From Holothuria scabra (lineage: Eukaryota; Echinodermata; Holothuroidea; Aspidochirotida; Holothuriidae), in contig CM074179.1 in NCBI GenBank assembly GCA_037179385.1, forward strand, positions 7,874,001-7,938,000: DNA of 64,000 bases, given 5' to 3'. How positions within the stretch are numbered: position 1 is the stretch's first letter; each line of letters begins with the position of its first letter. The position numbers and the translations under genes are program-made. Under the pieces are notes generated by a model. The model was not told the origin of the DNA and did not search any database. It saw only the letters and a list, made by a program, of their open reading frames with translations. Below are positions 38,001-51,400 of the stretch, in pieces.

Positions 38001-38730
38001 TCCCCGACCTCTGCGCTCTTCATGTGTACGGATAGTAAGTACGACAATAGAATGATCAGACTGAAGGGGTGGGTGAAACTTTACATCAATAACATTAGCC
38101 ATCAGGTTACGTGAAATAAGGAAGAAGTCTAAGCGACAATGAATATCGCTAATATTGGAATGCCAAGTAAAGTCTTTAAGTAGGGATTTCTCTCCACACA
38201 TCAACTAAATCGTGAACACTAATCGCCGAGATACACTCATCCCGAGCTTTAAAATTAGTTCGAAGATTACCCCCAAGTTTATCTAAGTCCAAATTGAAAA
38301 CAAAGTTGAAGTCCCTCCCAAACAATAGTATTACAATCAAAGGTTCCAATAAGATTAGAGACTTCACTGTAAAAAACAGGATCATCTAGATTAGGGCCAT
38401 AAGTGCAAACAAAAGTAAAGCTACGGCAATCAATGAGCACATCGGCGATTAGGCATCTGCCAAAACGATCATAATGAACTTTTTCAATGGTAACACCAAG
38501 ACTGGGCTTAAAGAAAAATGGCAACCTTTGCTTAAAGTAGTACCATGGGAAAAGAGTATGCTACCTCCGCACTCGTTTGTCCAGAAATTGACATCACTTA
38601 CAGTACTATGGGTTTCTTGAACAAACACAATGTCAAAACCGTGTCTGTGAAAATAAGTAAATTGCGATCTACGTTTTTTGGGTTGCCTAAGTCCTCGCAC
38701 ATTATAGGTACAAATCTTAAGGTCACTCAT
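35031..38730 (-). pseudogene. L1/Tx1-like ORF2 (endonuclease, reverse transcriptase), multiply frameshifted
   Basis: The N-terminal apurinic endonuclease is recognisable: ICTYNVRGLRQPKKR, VFVQETHS, GRDFNFV, then HCRLDFFLISRNL and LQSDHSIVV. The reverse transcriptase lies at 36638-37477: MPNGKSPGTDGL, NYRPISLLNTDYKI, LFLIDFEKAFDRVDW (motif A), GVRQGCPLSPYLFILVAEIL (motif B) and LQYADDTTLF (motif C, YADD). The C-terminal part (35031-36187) has the zf-RVT-like CTFCHIETESLEHLFWSC. Frame changes occur near 38520, 38300-38380, 38190, 37460, 36638, 36190 and 35790. The motifs place it with L1/Tx1 elements. Confidence 0.85.
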
Positions 38731-39097
38731 CTGTTACAATAGGTTGGTACTTTCATTGCAAGCAGTGTAAACAAAGATAAACATGTAACGAAATTAACAT
38801 ACCAGTAGAACGATGAAGACTGAGATGGTCGAACAGCAAACACGAAACAAAAACACCAAAACAACAACACAAAACAAAACGAATCAACAAGAGCGAAAAT
38901 CATCGGGCATCCGCAGAAACGGAGGTCAAGCTCAAGGATTCTCCTCTGAAAAGTTCCCAACGCGGGATAAAGACGGGTCCCTGTAAAGATCTGCATAGTA
39001 GAACGGGTTGTGGGCATTGATGAAACTTTCAGAACGTTAATCACTGCATTTTATACAATGGCATGATTTTAATCAAACTTGGAATGGCCTTCCATTG

Positions 39098-39849
39098 CTA
39101 TCCCTCCAGAGGCCACCAGAGAAGCGAAGCCGGGTTCCGTTTTGAAAAAGACTCTGTACTTTTGTGCTCCATTTTCTTCTCTCTTAGATCGGCCTGGGTC
39201 AGATCATCAATTATGAAGTAAGGTTTACCTTCAAGTGCATTCCTAGCGTTGCGCATGATCGTCAATTTGTCCTGATAAAATGAGCATTTGACAAGAATAT
39301 GTCGGCTCCTACCTGGAACAGGTTTTCCATCTCGGTGTGCTCTCTCAAGTTTACATTGCCGAACACCGACCTCCTCAAAATTTACCATGCAATCTGCAAA
39401 CAGTCCTCGCCATCCTGAGACTCTACACCAACAATTCTGAGATTACTCCTCCTCGAGAACCTTTCTTGTTTGTTAATTTGTTCATCCTGTACCTTAGATG
39501 CCTCTTCCAGATCATTCACTTTCCCTTCTAAAAGGGTACACTTCTCCTTTAATGCATCATTCTCGGTTGTAAGGTCTTCTATTGTCTGTCTTAAATCCAA
39601 AATAACCTTGTTAAAGTCTTCTTGGAGGGTTTTAATTTCCCTCAATAAGGTTCTCCGGAGTCTGTCCACGCTTTGGTTAACTTCTATGGCAAAGTCTTGT
39701 TCAGCTTCATTTTCCGTATCCTCTTCTTGCGTAATTTGTGCACGGTGTCTGGTGGTTAGGCCTGTTAGGCTGGAAGTGTTTCGTTGTGAGGCTGAGTCAT
39801 CAAAGTTTCTTCGAGTTGTACTGCCTCTAGGTCTTCCTCTATTCCCCAT
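39098..39849 (-). pseudogene. L1-like ORF1 (RNA-binding protein), one frameshift
   Basis: Begins MGNRGRPRGSTTRR. Residues about 45-130 are a predicted coiled coil (RLRRTLLREIKTLQEDFNK and onward to LEGKVNDLEEASK). The L1 ORF1-type RNA-binding segment follows: SRRSNLRIVGVES, then, after a frameshift near 39385, CKLERAHRDGKPVPGRSR and HILVKCSFYQDKLTIMRNAR. In L1 elements this protein trimerises and coats the element RNA. Restoring the frame would need a single shift; otherwise the domain order is normal. Confidence 0.8.
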
Positions 39850-39994
39850 TTTTGGTCAGAATGCACGAAGAGAGAAGCAAAATAAGGTAGAAGGCACAGC
39901 CAAGTATATGCAAAACAGGAAAGCAGGATTCTTAAGCACTTTTTTAGAGCCCAATCAACTACTGGACTTGTCACCACGACATCACAGGCTCGTC

Positions 39995-40007
39995 CTGTTA
40001 TCTCTTT
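39995..40007 (+). repeat. target-site duplication of L1-like element, right copy
   Basis: CTGTTATCTCTTT, identical to 34427-34439. Confidence 0.85.
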
Positions 40008-41660
40008 GTATTTCTTAATTTTGTGTTAATTTTAAAGACATTTTTACAAGCACACCAAAATAAGGCGCTATTGTACCTTTCTTTGTCTTTACTGTTGAGT
40101 GTGGTTACTACAACCAAAATGTAGCTAACTTCGATAAAATTCTTCCGGACCATCTTTGATCGAAAAAGAACATCAAATTTAATAACCTCTCATTTTAAAT
40201 AGTCAAATGTCATTATTTTGTATGTAATCCATTGGTTTTAAACACTTACGACATGAAGTAAATATTCTCATTCACTGTCGTATTGTTTAACTGTAAGGTA
40301 ATTAATACTAAGATTAACTTTGCAACTCGAAATGTCGGTTTGTCATTTCATCTTTAAGTGTCAATTTTGTTCGTCGTATTTTTGTGTACACCACTGAGCG
40401 CGTTTTGGCATATAAAGGCTAACATGTAAACCTTTAGCTTCTCTTGTATGTCTTAAAGAGGCACATGGGTTATTTCACGAAATTCACCAGGTTCCCAAAC
40501 TTGCTTAGTTTGCAATACACATTAACAACTACGCAAAATGTAAAAAAAACCAGTCTATGTGCTGCAAATCCTGTAACAGCATTTTAATATTGCTGGCTGA
40601 AGATGTATCATTTTTCAAAACGTTTTCAAAACAAATCTCCACCAAGGAAGCAGGTTGTTATATATTATACGTTCTTTTTTATCACTGCATTTCTTGCTTT
40701 GTGTTAAAATTGGATACTATTTCTTGGCAGAAGTATACGATACATGTAAGATCAAAAGTCAGTGTAAGAGTCAATGGGGTCAAGCAAACAAGGATTAGTT
40801 AAAAGAGGATTAATACGAACAGCTATTTGAATGTAGCGATGTCAATACCGAGTGCTGAAACCTTCACCGGTTTACGGCTTCGTGTTCATAATTACTTTTA
40901 CCTTTCATTAAACTGAAGACATCTAAACCCCTTAAAAAGCTGACATCTGAGAAGTATTAAGGAAACTTTTTCCTTCGAATGAATAGTTCACAGATTGAAA
41001 ACACAACATATATTCTAAACGTCATATCGCTTTTCCATGTACCTTCTTTAGCAACGCGTAAGGTTATAGAAATGAAGGAGTCCATTCTTAAAAGAGGGAG
41101 TTAACAGCATGGTTGTAGCTACCTCTCTATTAAGTTTGCCCTGAAAATTTCAGTCACAGCAGCTTGAAAAGGTAAAACGCCTTATTGAAAATCAACTAAC
41201 TAAAGTCCTGACTCGCAGCCAGAAAATTAAGGACTTGAATATCTTGGTGGGAATGGGCACACGGGGACAACTTAAAAAAAGGTAGGTTAAGTTAATAGAA
41301 ACTTGAAACTTTTTGGCAAGAAGAACTCTCAATGGGCTCCGCCGACCGGCTTTCTAAAATTTGAGCAGCAGCCTTCGGCTAGATAGGCCTATAACATTTC
41401 AAGTGATATGAGAACGATTTCTAGTTGTTACAGTCAAATAAAAGTTAATAATATGCGAGAGTTAAGCATGTGATATCAAAGGCGCTCGAAACTCAGCACA
41501 GGATTGGATGTTGTTTGGTGTCACGTTCATATCCGAGGATGAGGGGGGGGGGGGTTACAAGGAAAGTTGTGTCTTCAACCCCATTTAAAAATATTTGAAT
41601 ATTCGAAGGTCCAAAATATACTTGTTGTTTTTGTTTCTAGGTCCATGAAACGTCCAACTT
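40008..41660. other. continuation of dispanin gene 2 3' flank
   Basis: 40150-40425 aligns with 17800-18085 downstream of gene 1, so the segmental duplication spans the L1 site. Beyond 40425 nothing is recognised; a G12 run is at about 41544. Confidence 0.45.
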
Positions 41661-41663
41661 TAC

Positions 41664-42333
41664 CAGTGGCTTAACCAGTGGGGGCAGTGGGCAGGGGGCA
41701 AACAGCCCGCCCGGACAAAAAAGGGGAAGGGAAGAAAAAGGGGGGAAGGGAAGGAAGGGAAAGAGGGGTAGAAGAAAAAAGGAAAACGAAACGTAAAAAA
41801 TGAGAAAGGAAAGAAATTGGGCCAACTATATCATCAAAAGCAAGATTGATCTGCATTCATGGAACACTGTTTTTGGTCAATATATGAACATTCATTTAGA
41901 AAAGTATATGAACATTTATTAAGTGGCCTTAGGTTAACAAAATAATATCTGGGGTCCACATTACGGGAGGAAAGACTTTCCTTTCTCACTTTTTGCAAGA
42001 CAGTCGGGAGGACTTTAGACAAGCAATTATTCTCAGATTTGTCACCAATATTTGAAGAAAGTGCAGATTTTTCAGTAATCCCCCATCTCTTTAAACTTAA
42101 AGCTTTCTGCAATATAAGCTCCATATCAACAAATAATTGTTTCAAAAGGGCAAAAATTTCGTCGCGCTTCGTTTGCATGGTCTAAAATTGCCCCCCCCCC
42201 CACAACCCCCAACACCTCCCTTAAGGCCCTGACACGCCCACAAACTAACACAGCTCAACTACTTCAAAATCGGGAAACCTCTATGCCATTGCCCCCCCCC
42301 CCCACCCGGACAGGAAGGTCTGGTTACGCCATT
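41664..42333. mobile_element. decayed hAT-like non-autonomous element
   Basis: Left end CAGTGGCTTAACCAG and right end CTGGTTACGCCATT are diverged inverted repeats, each bordered inside by G- or C-runs, as in other hAT-like MITEs here. No target duplication remains. A fragment of the U2-headed SINE body is nested inside. Confidence 0.5.
41985..42030 (+). repeat. fragment of U2-headed SINE 3' body
   Basis: TTTGCAAGACAGTCGGGAGG, then ACTTTAGACAAG, matches TTTGCCAGAGGGTCGGGAGG and ACTTTAGAAAAAG of the array at 11949-13100. Confidence 0.5.
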
Positions 42334-43317
42334 TATTGTTTGTACATATCATGACTGGAAAGAGATCTAAATGGTGCTACAAATTCCAGAGTTTTCTTAT
42401 TTTCTTAGTAAATGACTACAAAGGAATGTTTTCAGACTGATTGTGGTGATTCGGTGGACTCCCAGTCTGCTTCTACTACATTTTTCGACTTTACACCAGC
42501 CAAGGTCATTTAGATTCTTGGAGTCGGGTGACGTCAAAGAACCGCCCAGTTTGAAGCTCCATCGCCCAGTTTGAGTGCCGATTTTTGATGGCACAAAATT
42601 TCTCATGATTCAATTTTCTATTATTTTGTTACAGCAATGTGCCATCTGTATAGGCCTGTTTCTGTAGTACTTCGTGGAAATTATACTTGGTATCATTACT
42701 AGGTAAAATAAAATACACATACACATAAACCCTAGAATATTAAAGAATTATCGGTGACTCACTGTGTAAAAGTTGTCCAATGTAGCATGAGTACACACCA
42801 TTTCAATGTGGTTTTCAAAATACTATGCCACTTACAATCTTATGAATCTGCATTGTGTAATTTACATTCCTTATTCAGTATGTCATGCCCTGCGAGTGGA
42901 ATTTCGTATGCATATAGTTCTTGCAAAAAGTTGTGAGAAGTGGATTCATGTTGAACGGAAAAGAGAAATCGTTTGTTTAAAACAAGTCTCTTGTTACAGC
43001 AAAAAACTGCTCATTAGCTTATCAAAAACTGCATCATCATCTGCATTTACTATTTATTGGGGGGGGGGGGGGGGGGTCAGAGATATATTCCTTCCAAATC
43101 ATCTCTGATTTTAATATGATCCAATGTGTCTTAATCTTCCCGGTAGGTTATTTTATCACAAATGCTTTTAGTTACAGGGCAGGAATAATATGCATCCATT
43201 GAAGAGCACGATTTTGCCATGGAAATTCTAACCCACTGTGCTCCTCACCATCTCACAATGATAATGAATTCCAAGGAACGCCAGACAGTCAAAAATCACT
43301 TCCGCCTTCTCTCTTGA
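42334..43317. other. intergenic; nothing recognised
   Basis: AT-rich, with a G18-type run at about 43059-43076. No gene supported. Confidence 0.35.
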
Positions 43318-43492
43318 CAGGAGCCGCGTAGTCAGGGTTGTGTTATGTGGGGTTGGTGTTTGGGGGATTGGGGCAGGAAATAAGGGAAAAGTCTAAGGAT
43401 AGAGGGGAAAAGCCGATATTTTAGGTGTTTTTTGCATTGCAAGGTTGGATCATGGGGGAGTTCTGACCCCAACCCCCGTGGCTACGCCACTG
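43318..43492. mobile_element. hAT-like MITE, 175 bp, 5-bp target duplication
   Basis: Left end CAGGAGCCGCGTAGTCAGGG and right end GTGGCTACGCCACTG are inverted and related. CTTGA lies directly outside both ends (43313-43317 and 43493-43497), consistent with a 5-bp target duplication. Confidence 0.55.
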
Positions 43493-43497
43493 CTTGA

Positions 43498-44394
43498 TAA
43501 TACAGCAAAGAGAAGGTTCACCATAAAAATAAATGTATATATAATTCCCTGTCAATTTGTAATGAGTAGTGTCAAGTTTCATTTCTTCCTGTTTTTCGCT
43601 TCAAGTCCTTCGTTTTCAGTTAAAACGTTAAAATCATTTTAGCAAGTTTGGAACTACAGTTATTTTATTTCCACATCACGTTTTCATACGCGAGTTACCC
43701 GAAAAAAAGAGTCTGACGCTGATGATTAGACGCAGAGAGAATTTTGACTTTGGCCCGCATTTGACCTAAGTTACCTTGGCAAATAAAGACTTGTGTAAAG
43801 TTCCTTTTAAAATCTCTTCTTCATCAGGATTGCAACAAAACAAGTCCACGGTACATTGTCTCAATCTCTTTAGTTCAGTAATTCTGATACCCGAAAGGTT
43901 TTAACTCACGTAATGAAATAACTACATGTCGTAGAAACTTTCCCCACAGCTAGAGTACATATCGGTTGTCGAATGCACAACGATGAAGAACAACTATATA
44001 CAACAACAACAATACTTTGCATGGCGAGTGTTGTTTCTTTTCTTTGCTCGTCTGTGGCAGTTTGTGTAGGCTTTAGCATTGAACTTTCTTAAATTTCTGT
44101 GGCCCTATTCTTATGGGCGATTTTTTGTTTAAATGTAAGCTATGTAAACTTTCCTATTTGAAACCCTTTCCCCATTTGTAATGGTCTTTCAGATAGTGAA
44201 ATGGTCCATTTCACGTCAAAATGTCGATGAAGGTTTGAAGGTATAAAGTGCGTGTCATGCATTTTATGCAGTCGTTTCAGTACAAAAACGTATTTAATAA
44301 AATTGCAGAGTTCCTATAACTTATGTCACGAAAACTTCAATCTAGTTTAAAACATTACTGTAGTGAAGCTGACGACATGGCGGATGAGTCTTTT
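43498..44394. other. intergenic; nothing recognised
   Basis: AT-rich unique-looking sequence without supported features. Confidence 0.35.
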
Positions 44395-44710
44395 GGTATT
44401 TGTTAAAATTATTTTACGCTCTAAAAACCAAATGAGTGAAATAAGTCATCCCTGCAACAGAGTGAAAACTGTGAACTCACTCCATTGGAGTGTTAATTCA
44501 ATCCCACAATAATGAAATTTACCCCACTAAAAATGAAAATCACTCCCAAAACAAAAGAGCAAAAAATCGCTCTTCATCAAGTGTCTGCAGGGTCACTCTT
44601 TTTGAAGAGTGGTCCGATGTGGGTTATTCATCAAAAGTGAAACGTCGCTTTTTTGGAGTGACTTTAACTCTTTCTTCCGCTACACGTTTTCATACGAAGG
44701 TGTTGTTGTA
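44395..44710 (+). repeat. GAGTGAA-rich interspersed repeat, third copy
   Basis: Shares the pattern of 10490-10830: AAATGAGTGAAATAAG, GTGTCTGCAGGGTCACTC and TTTGGAGTGACTTTAACTC. Lies away from the duplicated exons, so the family is dispersed. Confidence 0.6.
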
Positions 44711-45116
44711 AACCACCACGTAAAGGAAAAATGTCATAGCTGTATGTAACGAATAGCAATGAAGGGTGCTCATTGCTCTGTATAAGATTCGAAACTTCGC
44801 TTCAGTGTAAAGTATAAACATTGTAGAGACTCAATCAAAGGCATAGACCTTAAGCATATGATGTCACAGAGCAAAAAAGTACGCCTTTGGGGGTAAAACA
44901 AACCAACACCGACAAATTGACAAATGCATACAGCTGATTTGTCAACCAATCAAATACGTGTCTGCTACGCTAAACGGGCGAATTCTTATAAATGCGGCCA
45001 CGTGTTTTGTTTTCCCCCAGGGATGACGTCGTTGTGTCGTCAATGCAAAAAAAAAAAATGATACTCCCTTTCTTGAAACGATGTAAATCATCTCTACATA
45101 CATTTTACCCAACATA

Positions 45117-45398
45117 CATGGGCGTCCGCAGAAAAAAAGTCAGGGGGGGCAAAATTTCTAGATGGGGGCAAAACCTCTGAGTCACCATGAATTGACATGA
45201 AAAGTGCGAAAATTTCAGCCCAAAATGCCTCCCAGATCGCCGGAAATGGCATTTCTAAAGCCTATTTTTGGCATAGAAACTCGGAAAACACATTTTGTTC
45301 GGGTTTTTGCTTTGATTTTTATACGTTTTTTCAAATTTTTGATTTTCCGGGGGGGGGGGGCAAGTGCCCCCCCTTGCCCTTACCTGCGGACGCCCATG
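45117..45398. mobile_element. hAT-superfamily MITE, 282 bp, perfect TIR and 8-bp TSD
   Basis: 15-bp perfect terminal inverted repeats CATGGGCGTCCGCAG (45117-45131 and 45384-45398). An exact 8-bp target duplication CCAACATA lies outside (45109-45116 and 45399-45406). Internal G- and C-runs extend the inverted structure. The 8-bp duplication and the CA-start terminus are hAT traits. Confidence 0.85.
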
Positions 45399-45914
45399 CC
45401 AACATAGGGTATTTGAAAGCACTAAAATTACAATCTAAAAGCGCTGACGTTCAATTTTCTGAGATCTTACATTTATGTTAGAAGGATTCTCTCCTTCCTT
45501 TTCATTTTGTTTTTATTTCATTTCTAAGAAGACATTGAGACAGAAATCCAGTCATGGTTCTACAAACATTGCCTCTTCTCAAACTAACAAAGAAAGAAGC
45601 AGTCTATCTCAATAATATGTTCAAAAAGCGGTTGCCATTCAAAACCGTATCGTACTAAAGTGATGATTTTAACTTGTACTTGTTAGAGAACGCTACAGGC
45701 ACCCTGAAAAGCGTCAACACTCTACAACTGAGTTTACACCCAGTCATGTACCTATAGTAAAAAAAGAATTAAGCAATGAAATTTCACGTCCTTCTTCCGT
45801 TTTCTTTCTTTTTTTTTTTATTTACCCATATACGTCACATATTTTGGACAAGTTTCGGAATATTATGGACGTTTTTTCTATGGCACCCCAAAGGGCCCAC
45901 CAAATATGATGGTG

Positions 45915-46110
45915 TTCTAAAAATATATGTTCATGTACTAAAATTACACGTTCATGTACTAAAATTACACGTTCATGTACCAAAAATATACCATGATGTA
46001 CTAACTTCATACGATCATGATGTAAATTGACACCATCATGTACTGAAATGTTACGATGTGCATGTAAAATCAAACGTTGTACATCTAAAAACACATGTTG
46101 TACATGTAAA
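45915..46110. repeat. 21-22-bp minisatellite, block 1
   Basis: Variants of TTCATGTACTAAAATTACACG repeat about nine times. Related to block 2 at 46205-46430; a non-repeated stretch of about 95 bp separates them. Confidence 0.8.
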
Positions 46111-46204
46111 AACGTAAGATCATCATGTTATTATTGTCTCTTCCGCATGCCATACTGAGTGTGCCTTTCGGCGTACCAGAAGTCCGCCAAAAGGCTCACC
46201 GACA

Positions 46205-46430
46205 TGCGATGTAGTAAAAGCACACGTTCATGTACTAACTGCTTACGATGATGTACTGATTTCATACGTTCATGTACTGTTTGCTTTCGTACATGGACTG
46301 ATTTCATATGTACATGGACTGATTTCATACGTACATGTACTGATTGCATACGTACATGTACTGATTGCATACGTACATGTACTGAATTCATACCATCATG
46401 TACTAAATGTGTACGTCCATGTACCGGAGG
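46205..46430. repeat. 21-bp minisatellite, block 2
   Basis: Unit of 21 bp, e.g. GTACATGTACTGATTGCATAC, about ten copies. Because 21 is a multiple of three, the - strand frame reads as a seven-residue repeat (VHVRMQS). It has no start context or family match, so I treat it as non-coding. Confidence 0.85.
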
Positions 46431-46679
46431 GGCCCATGTGAGTATCGAATGGTAATAGGCCTCCGTCAATACTAAGGGCCCAAAGAATTAATTTTGAAGC
46501 TACGACCTGTGGAACTTTTGATTCGATTGGAAATCTCGATGGTACATTGCATTAAATACACCAAAGAGAACAAAGGGTTTTTTTTCTAATTTCCGTGACA
46601 GAAGATGGCCAAGGGGCCTTACAGCCCTGTTGATAGAGAAAATTAGTTCAAGAACCGGAAGTCTGTCTTCACTCTTGAT

Positions 46680-46830
46680 GGAGTATCTGCAGTAATCACC
46701 CTTAAAATGGTTGATCACTGCAGGCACTCCTGGTAGAGTGACCTTGCACACTTCTTGGAGTAAATTTCACTCTTCTTGGGTTCAATTACAACTCGAATGG
46801 AATGCATTTACATTCTTCACTATATTAGAG
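46680..46830 (-). repeat. GAGTGAA-type repeat, partial fourth copy
   Basis: Contains GTAGAGTGACC, CTTGGAGTAAATTTCACTCT and TGGGTTCAATTACAACTCG, like the distal half of the other copies. Confidence 0.45.

Positions 46831-48103
<1,273 letters not shown>

Positions 48104-48196
<93 letters not shown>
48104..48196. repeat. (TA)n microsatellite
   Basis: TA tract, right flank of MITE copy B. Confidence 0.95.
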
Positions 48197-48199
<3 letters not shown>

Positions 48200-48410
48200 C
48201 ATCTCTGTAAAGTTATGATAGATAGAGAGGCAAGACCGTACAAGTTCATATAAACATCTTTTTTATCAGAGGGGTACATCATGAAATATGAATTGTACAA
48301 GAATCGAAAATCATTGTTCAATGGGCTATGTTACGTACGTCATTGCGTCTTTTTTGTTGCATGCAATGTCAGCTTCCTTTTATTAAGATATGAATATAAT
48401 TTTCTTCTAG

Positions 48411-48475
48411 CTAATCAACAGCAGTTTGGAAACGAAACTGACAAGTTGCTGACGTATGGAACGAATCCTCCCGAG
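48411..48475 (+). CDS. dispanin gene 3, candidate first recognised exon
   Basis: TTTCTTCTAG| to CCCGAG|GTAGAC, 65 bp. Entering phase 1 with CT as first bases, exactly like the 59-bp exons of genes 1 and 2. Encodes NQQQFGNETDKLLTYGTNPP. Support rests on phase, splice sites and position, not on strong residue similarity. Confidence 0.5.
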
Positions 48476-51400
48476 GTAGACGGAAGTGTAGAACGCCGTC
48501 ACTTAGGGATATTGAAGCTAATGTTACTTTTGAGTTCCATATAAGTTTCGGAATTTCTTTCCACTTCACATGTAAAGAAAACAAAAAGAAAAATATCCTC
48601 CTAAACTTGTACTATCCGTTGTGTTGGATGGAACCAAGACGTGTTTTTTACACTTAATATATTTCTTACGACTTCGTAAATAATACCCAACATAGTTTGA
48701 ACTCTTAACCCTATCTTAAACTTTGAGTGTAAATTGATCAGATTGTGTCTAAACTTTGATTAAAATGTAGAAATTATGTCAAAACTCACTCTGGTAAAAG
48801 TCGTTATGGTAGGTTTCTTTAAAACTAGTACTACTTTATAACAGAAATATTAAAATGATGCATTCTATCTGATAATTCGACAAGTATATTGTAGCAATCT
48901 GCAAGAAGGATTAGACTTTTGTAATCTGATTTAGACAAACATGGTCGTCTCAGAGACTGCTTCAATATCATAGAGCCCACTGTTTGAAGATTGGTAATAT
49001 GCCCTAATCGATTGTAAGACGAACCTTCTGACCGCCTCGCTTGGGTAAGCCCAGTGTGTGCCATGCTAGTCCGAGTTGTCATGCGAGGGTGGGTAAAAAT
49101 TCTCGAAATATTGCACAAAGGAACCTTATATGTGCTGCATGGGGGCGTCGTATTCAGGGGTGGCGCCAGCGAGGGGCCGGGGGATCATCCCCCCCCCTCG
49201 TCGTGGAACAGTACCCCCCTCCCCTTCTCCCGTCTCGGAAGGTCGGCAAAAATGATTAAAAATAAAAAAAAAACATGAACTGACTGAGTTACTGGATGGG
49301 TGACTTTCAAAATATTTTTTGTTGTGTAATGCTATTTTAATACATATCGGAATAAATTTTCACTCACTTCTCGTTAGCTCTAATATACCTCATTCCATGT
49401 ACCTTGTCCTATCCCCCCCCCGGTCGGGGAAGGACGGCATTTTTCGGGGAGGCCTAAAAATGGGAAACGTGAAGGAACGAAGTTACGTACTGAATGGGTG
49501 ATCTTGAAATATCTTTTTCTCTTGTAACGTGATTTGAATGCATACTTGAATCGGTTTTTAATCACTTCTTACTAGCTTTTTTATCACTCATCCCATCTTC
49601 AATCCGTGCTTGCAAGATCATGCCCCGTCGGGGAAGGCTGCCCCTGTTGTTGAGAAAATCCAATTTTGTCGTGAAACCTTCACCTACAGCCGGATAAACT
49701 GTAATCACCCAGACGATCTTCTTGATTTTGCTAACTACAAGACCATATTATTCAAGGAAACTCACAATTCCGATTTTTTTTTTCACAAAAACGAACCAAA
49801 GGGTGATCATGTGCATGCAATACTAAATGTTTTGCCATCTGGCCCGATAGCAGAATTCTAGCAAAGGTAATGAAAATCGGTCAGGCCATTTTCAGCTACA
49901 AGTACGTGATGATAAACACCAGTGTGAGAATGTTTCTTCATAAATCTGACTGAAAATTTATTTTAAGCCACCTTGTAACGTGACATATTTTCAAATACGT
50001 TGGAAGTAGAATTATTTAAAGTCTGTAGTTCGGGCAGTCACGTAGAAATTTATTCTGTTCAGTGGACTTTGCAATTGAATAGAACGAAGATTCATGAAGA
50101 ATCATAACATGAGTTTTTTGTCAATTCCGTTGCCTAGTTTTCTCCCAAAAAGAGACAAAACCGTGATTTGTAACTGTAGTAGTACCTGTTATCTGATAAT
50201 TTTCTTATCACTTAGCAAGTTGTGTTTTTAGTGAAAATTTCATTTGAAAGGAGAGCTTAAATAACGCCTGCTTCATTTCTAGTTACAAGTCTGGGAAATG
50301 ATATTTCCGGCTGTCTGAGGGATCATGGGGACATTTTTTGGACAAAAAAGACAACTCTACCTCTCCCAAAGTGAAACGCTCTCGTGCGCCTTTATCAATA
50401 TATAAAATATAAAACTGCAAATATATGGAAAGCCAAACTTTTCGGCGGAAAATCTTCCAGTATGGTCCGAATTAGGTCTTCTTAATCTGCAAGATGATAT
50501 TCAGTAACTCCAACAGAACTACAGATCACCTCCTACTTGATTTTTCTTAAACGAAGTTCAGATTTCTCCATAAAAAAACCCAAAATCTGTCATAACTTAC
50601 AAATTTTACTCCAAAATAAGCTTCAAATTGTTAAAAGTGGAAAAAGTCTCCAATATCTATGGATACTCCAAAGCCAAATTTCTTTTAAAAATTTTAAATT
50701 TTCTTCAAAATAAACTCCAGATTTTGTGGTATTTGCTAAGTGGAAAGCCAAAAATTTCGGCGCGCTACGCGCCCCTCAAATTCTGCCAAGTCACGACCCA
50801 CCGGGACTAACTCATCGCCTTAGTCAGGGCCTTGAAATGATGCCCCCCCCCTCTTTGGGGAGCTTGGCCCCCCTGTCGGGGAAATCCTGGCGCCAACACT
50901 GGTCATATTGTACAAAAACCTGCTTCAATGTAAGATTATGTCAATTGGGTGACGAAGCCAAACGTTAATGATAAAAATGTATAACAGTCATTACCGACGT
51001 TTCCCTGGACCAATGGTTGTGCCTTAAAATGGATAAGGTAGAAGGTAGCTAAGAGACTTACTTTCCATCAGACAAAAGTAAAAAGGCTTTGATTCGATCT
51101 AAGTCACTAGTGTGGAATTTATTGGTTTTGATAAATACTGACAGGCACATTTATTATCTTGGCGGCAACTCATTTTGACAAAAAGCTTACATTTTAAAAG
51201 TTTTCTTTCCAACCCACTAAATAAAGATAGTGTATGATGTTTTTTAAAATGTGTAAATGACCCCCTCATTTCAAGTATGGAACCCCAACCGGTCACCACC
51301 AATGCCAGAGGGACAACAACACCCATCCCAGTCTCATCACATCGATTGTGTCCGGATGCCCTACGTTTATTAATTATTTCTGTTTGGCCTTGTTTGCTAC

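Larger units (their letters stand above)
34440..39994 (-). mobile_element. full-length but defective L1/Tx1-like non-LTR retrotransposon
   Basis: The 5.55-kb element is on the - strand. Its 3' poly(A) tail is the T-run at 34440-34458. A 13-bp target-site duplication (CTGTTATCTCTTT) brackets it exactly. Order from its 5' end: a short leader, ORF1 (coiled coil plus L1-type RNA-binding region), then ORF2 with endonuclease, reverse transcriptase and C-terminal zinc-knuckle region. Several frameshifts break both ORFs, so it is inactive. It sits in the 3' flank of dispanin gene 2. Confidence 0.9.

Noticed and set aside
39470..40018. 182-codon + strand open frame
   Set aside because: It is the antisense shadow of the L1-like ORF1 on the - strand and crosses the element boundary.
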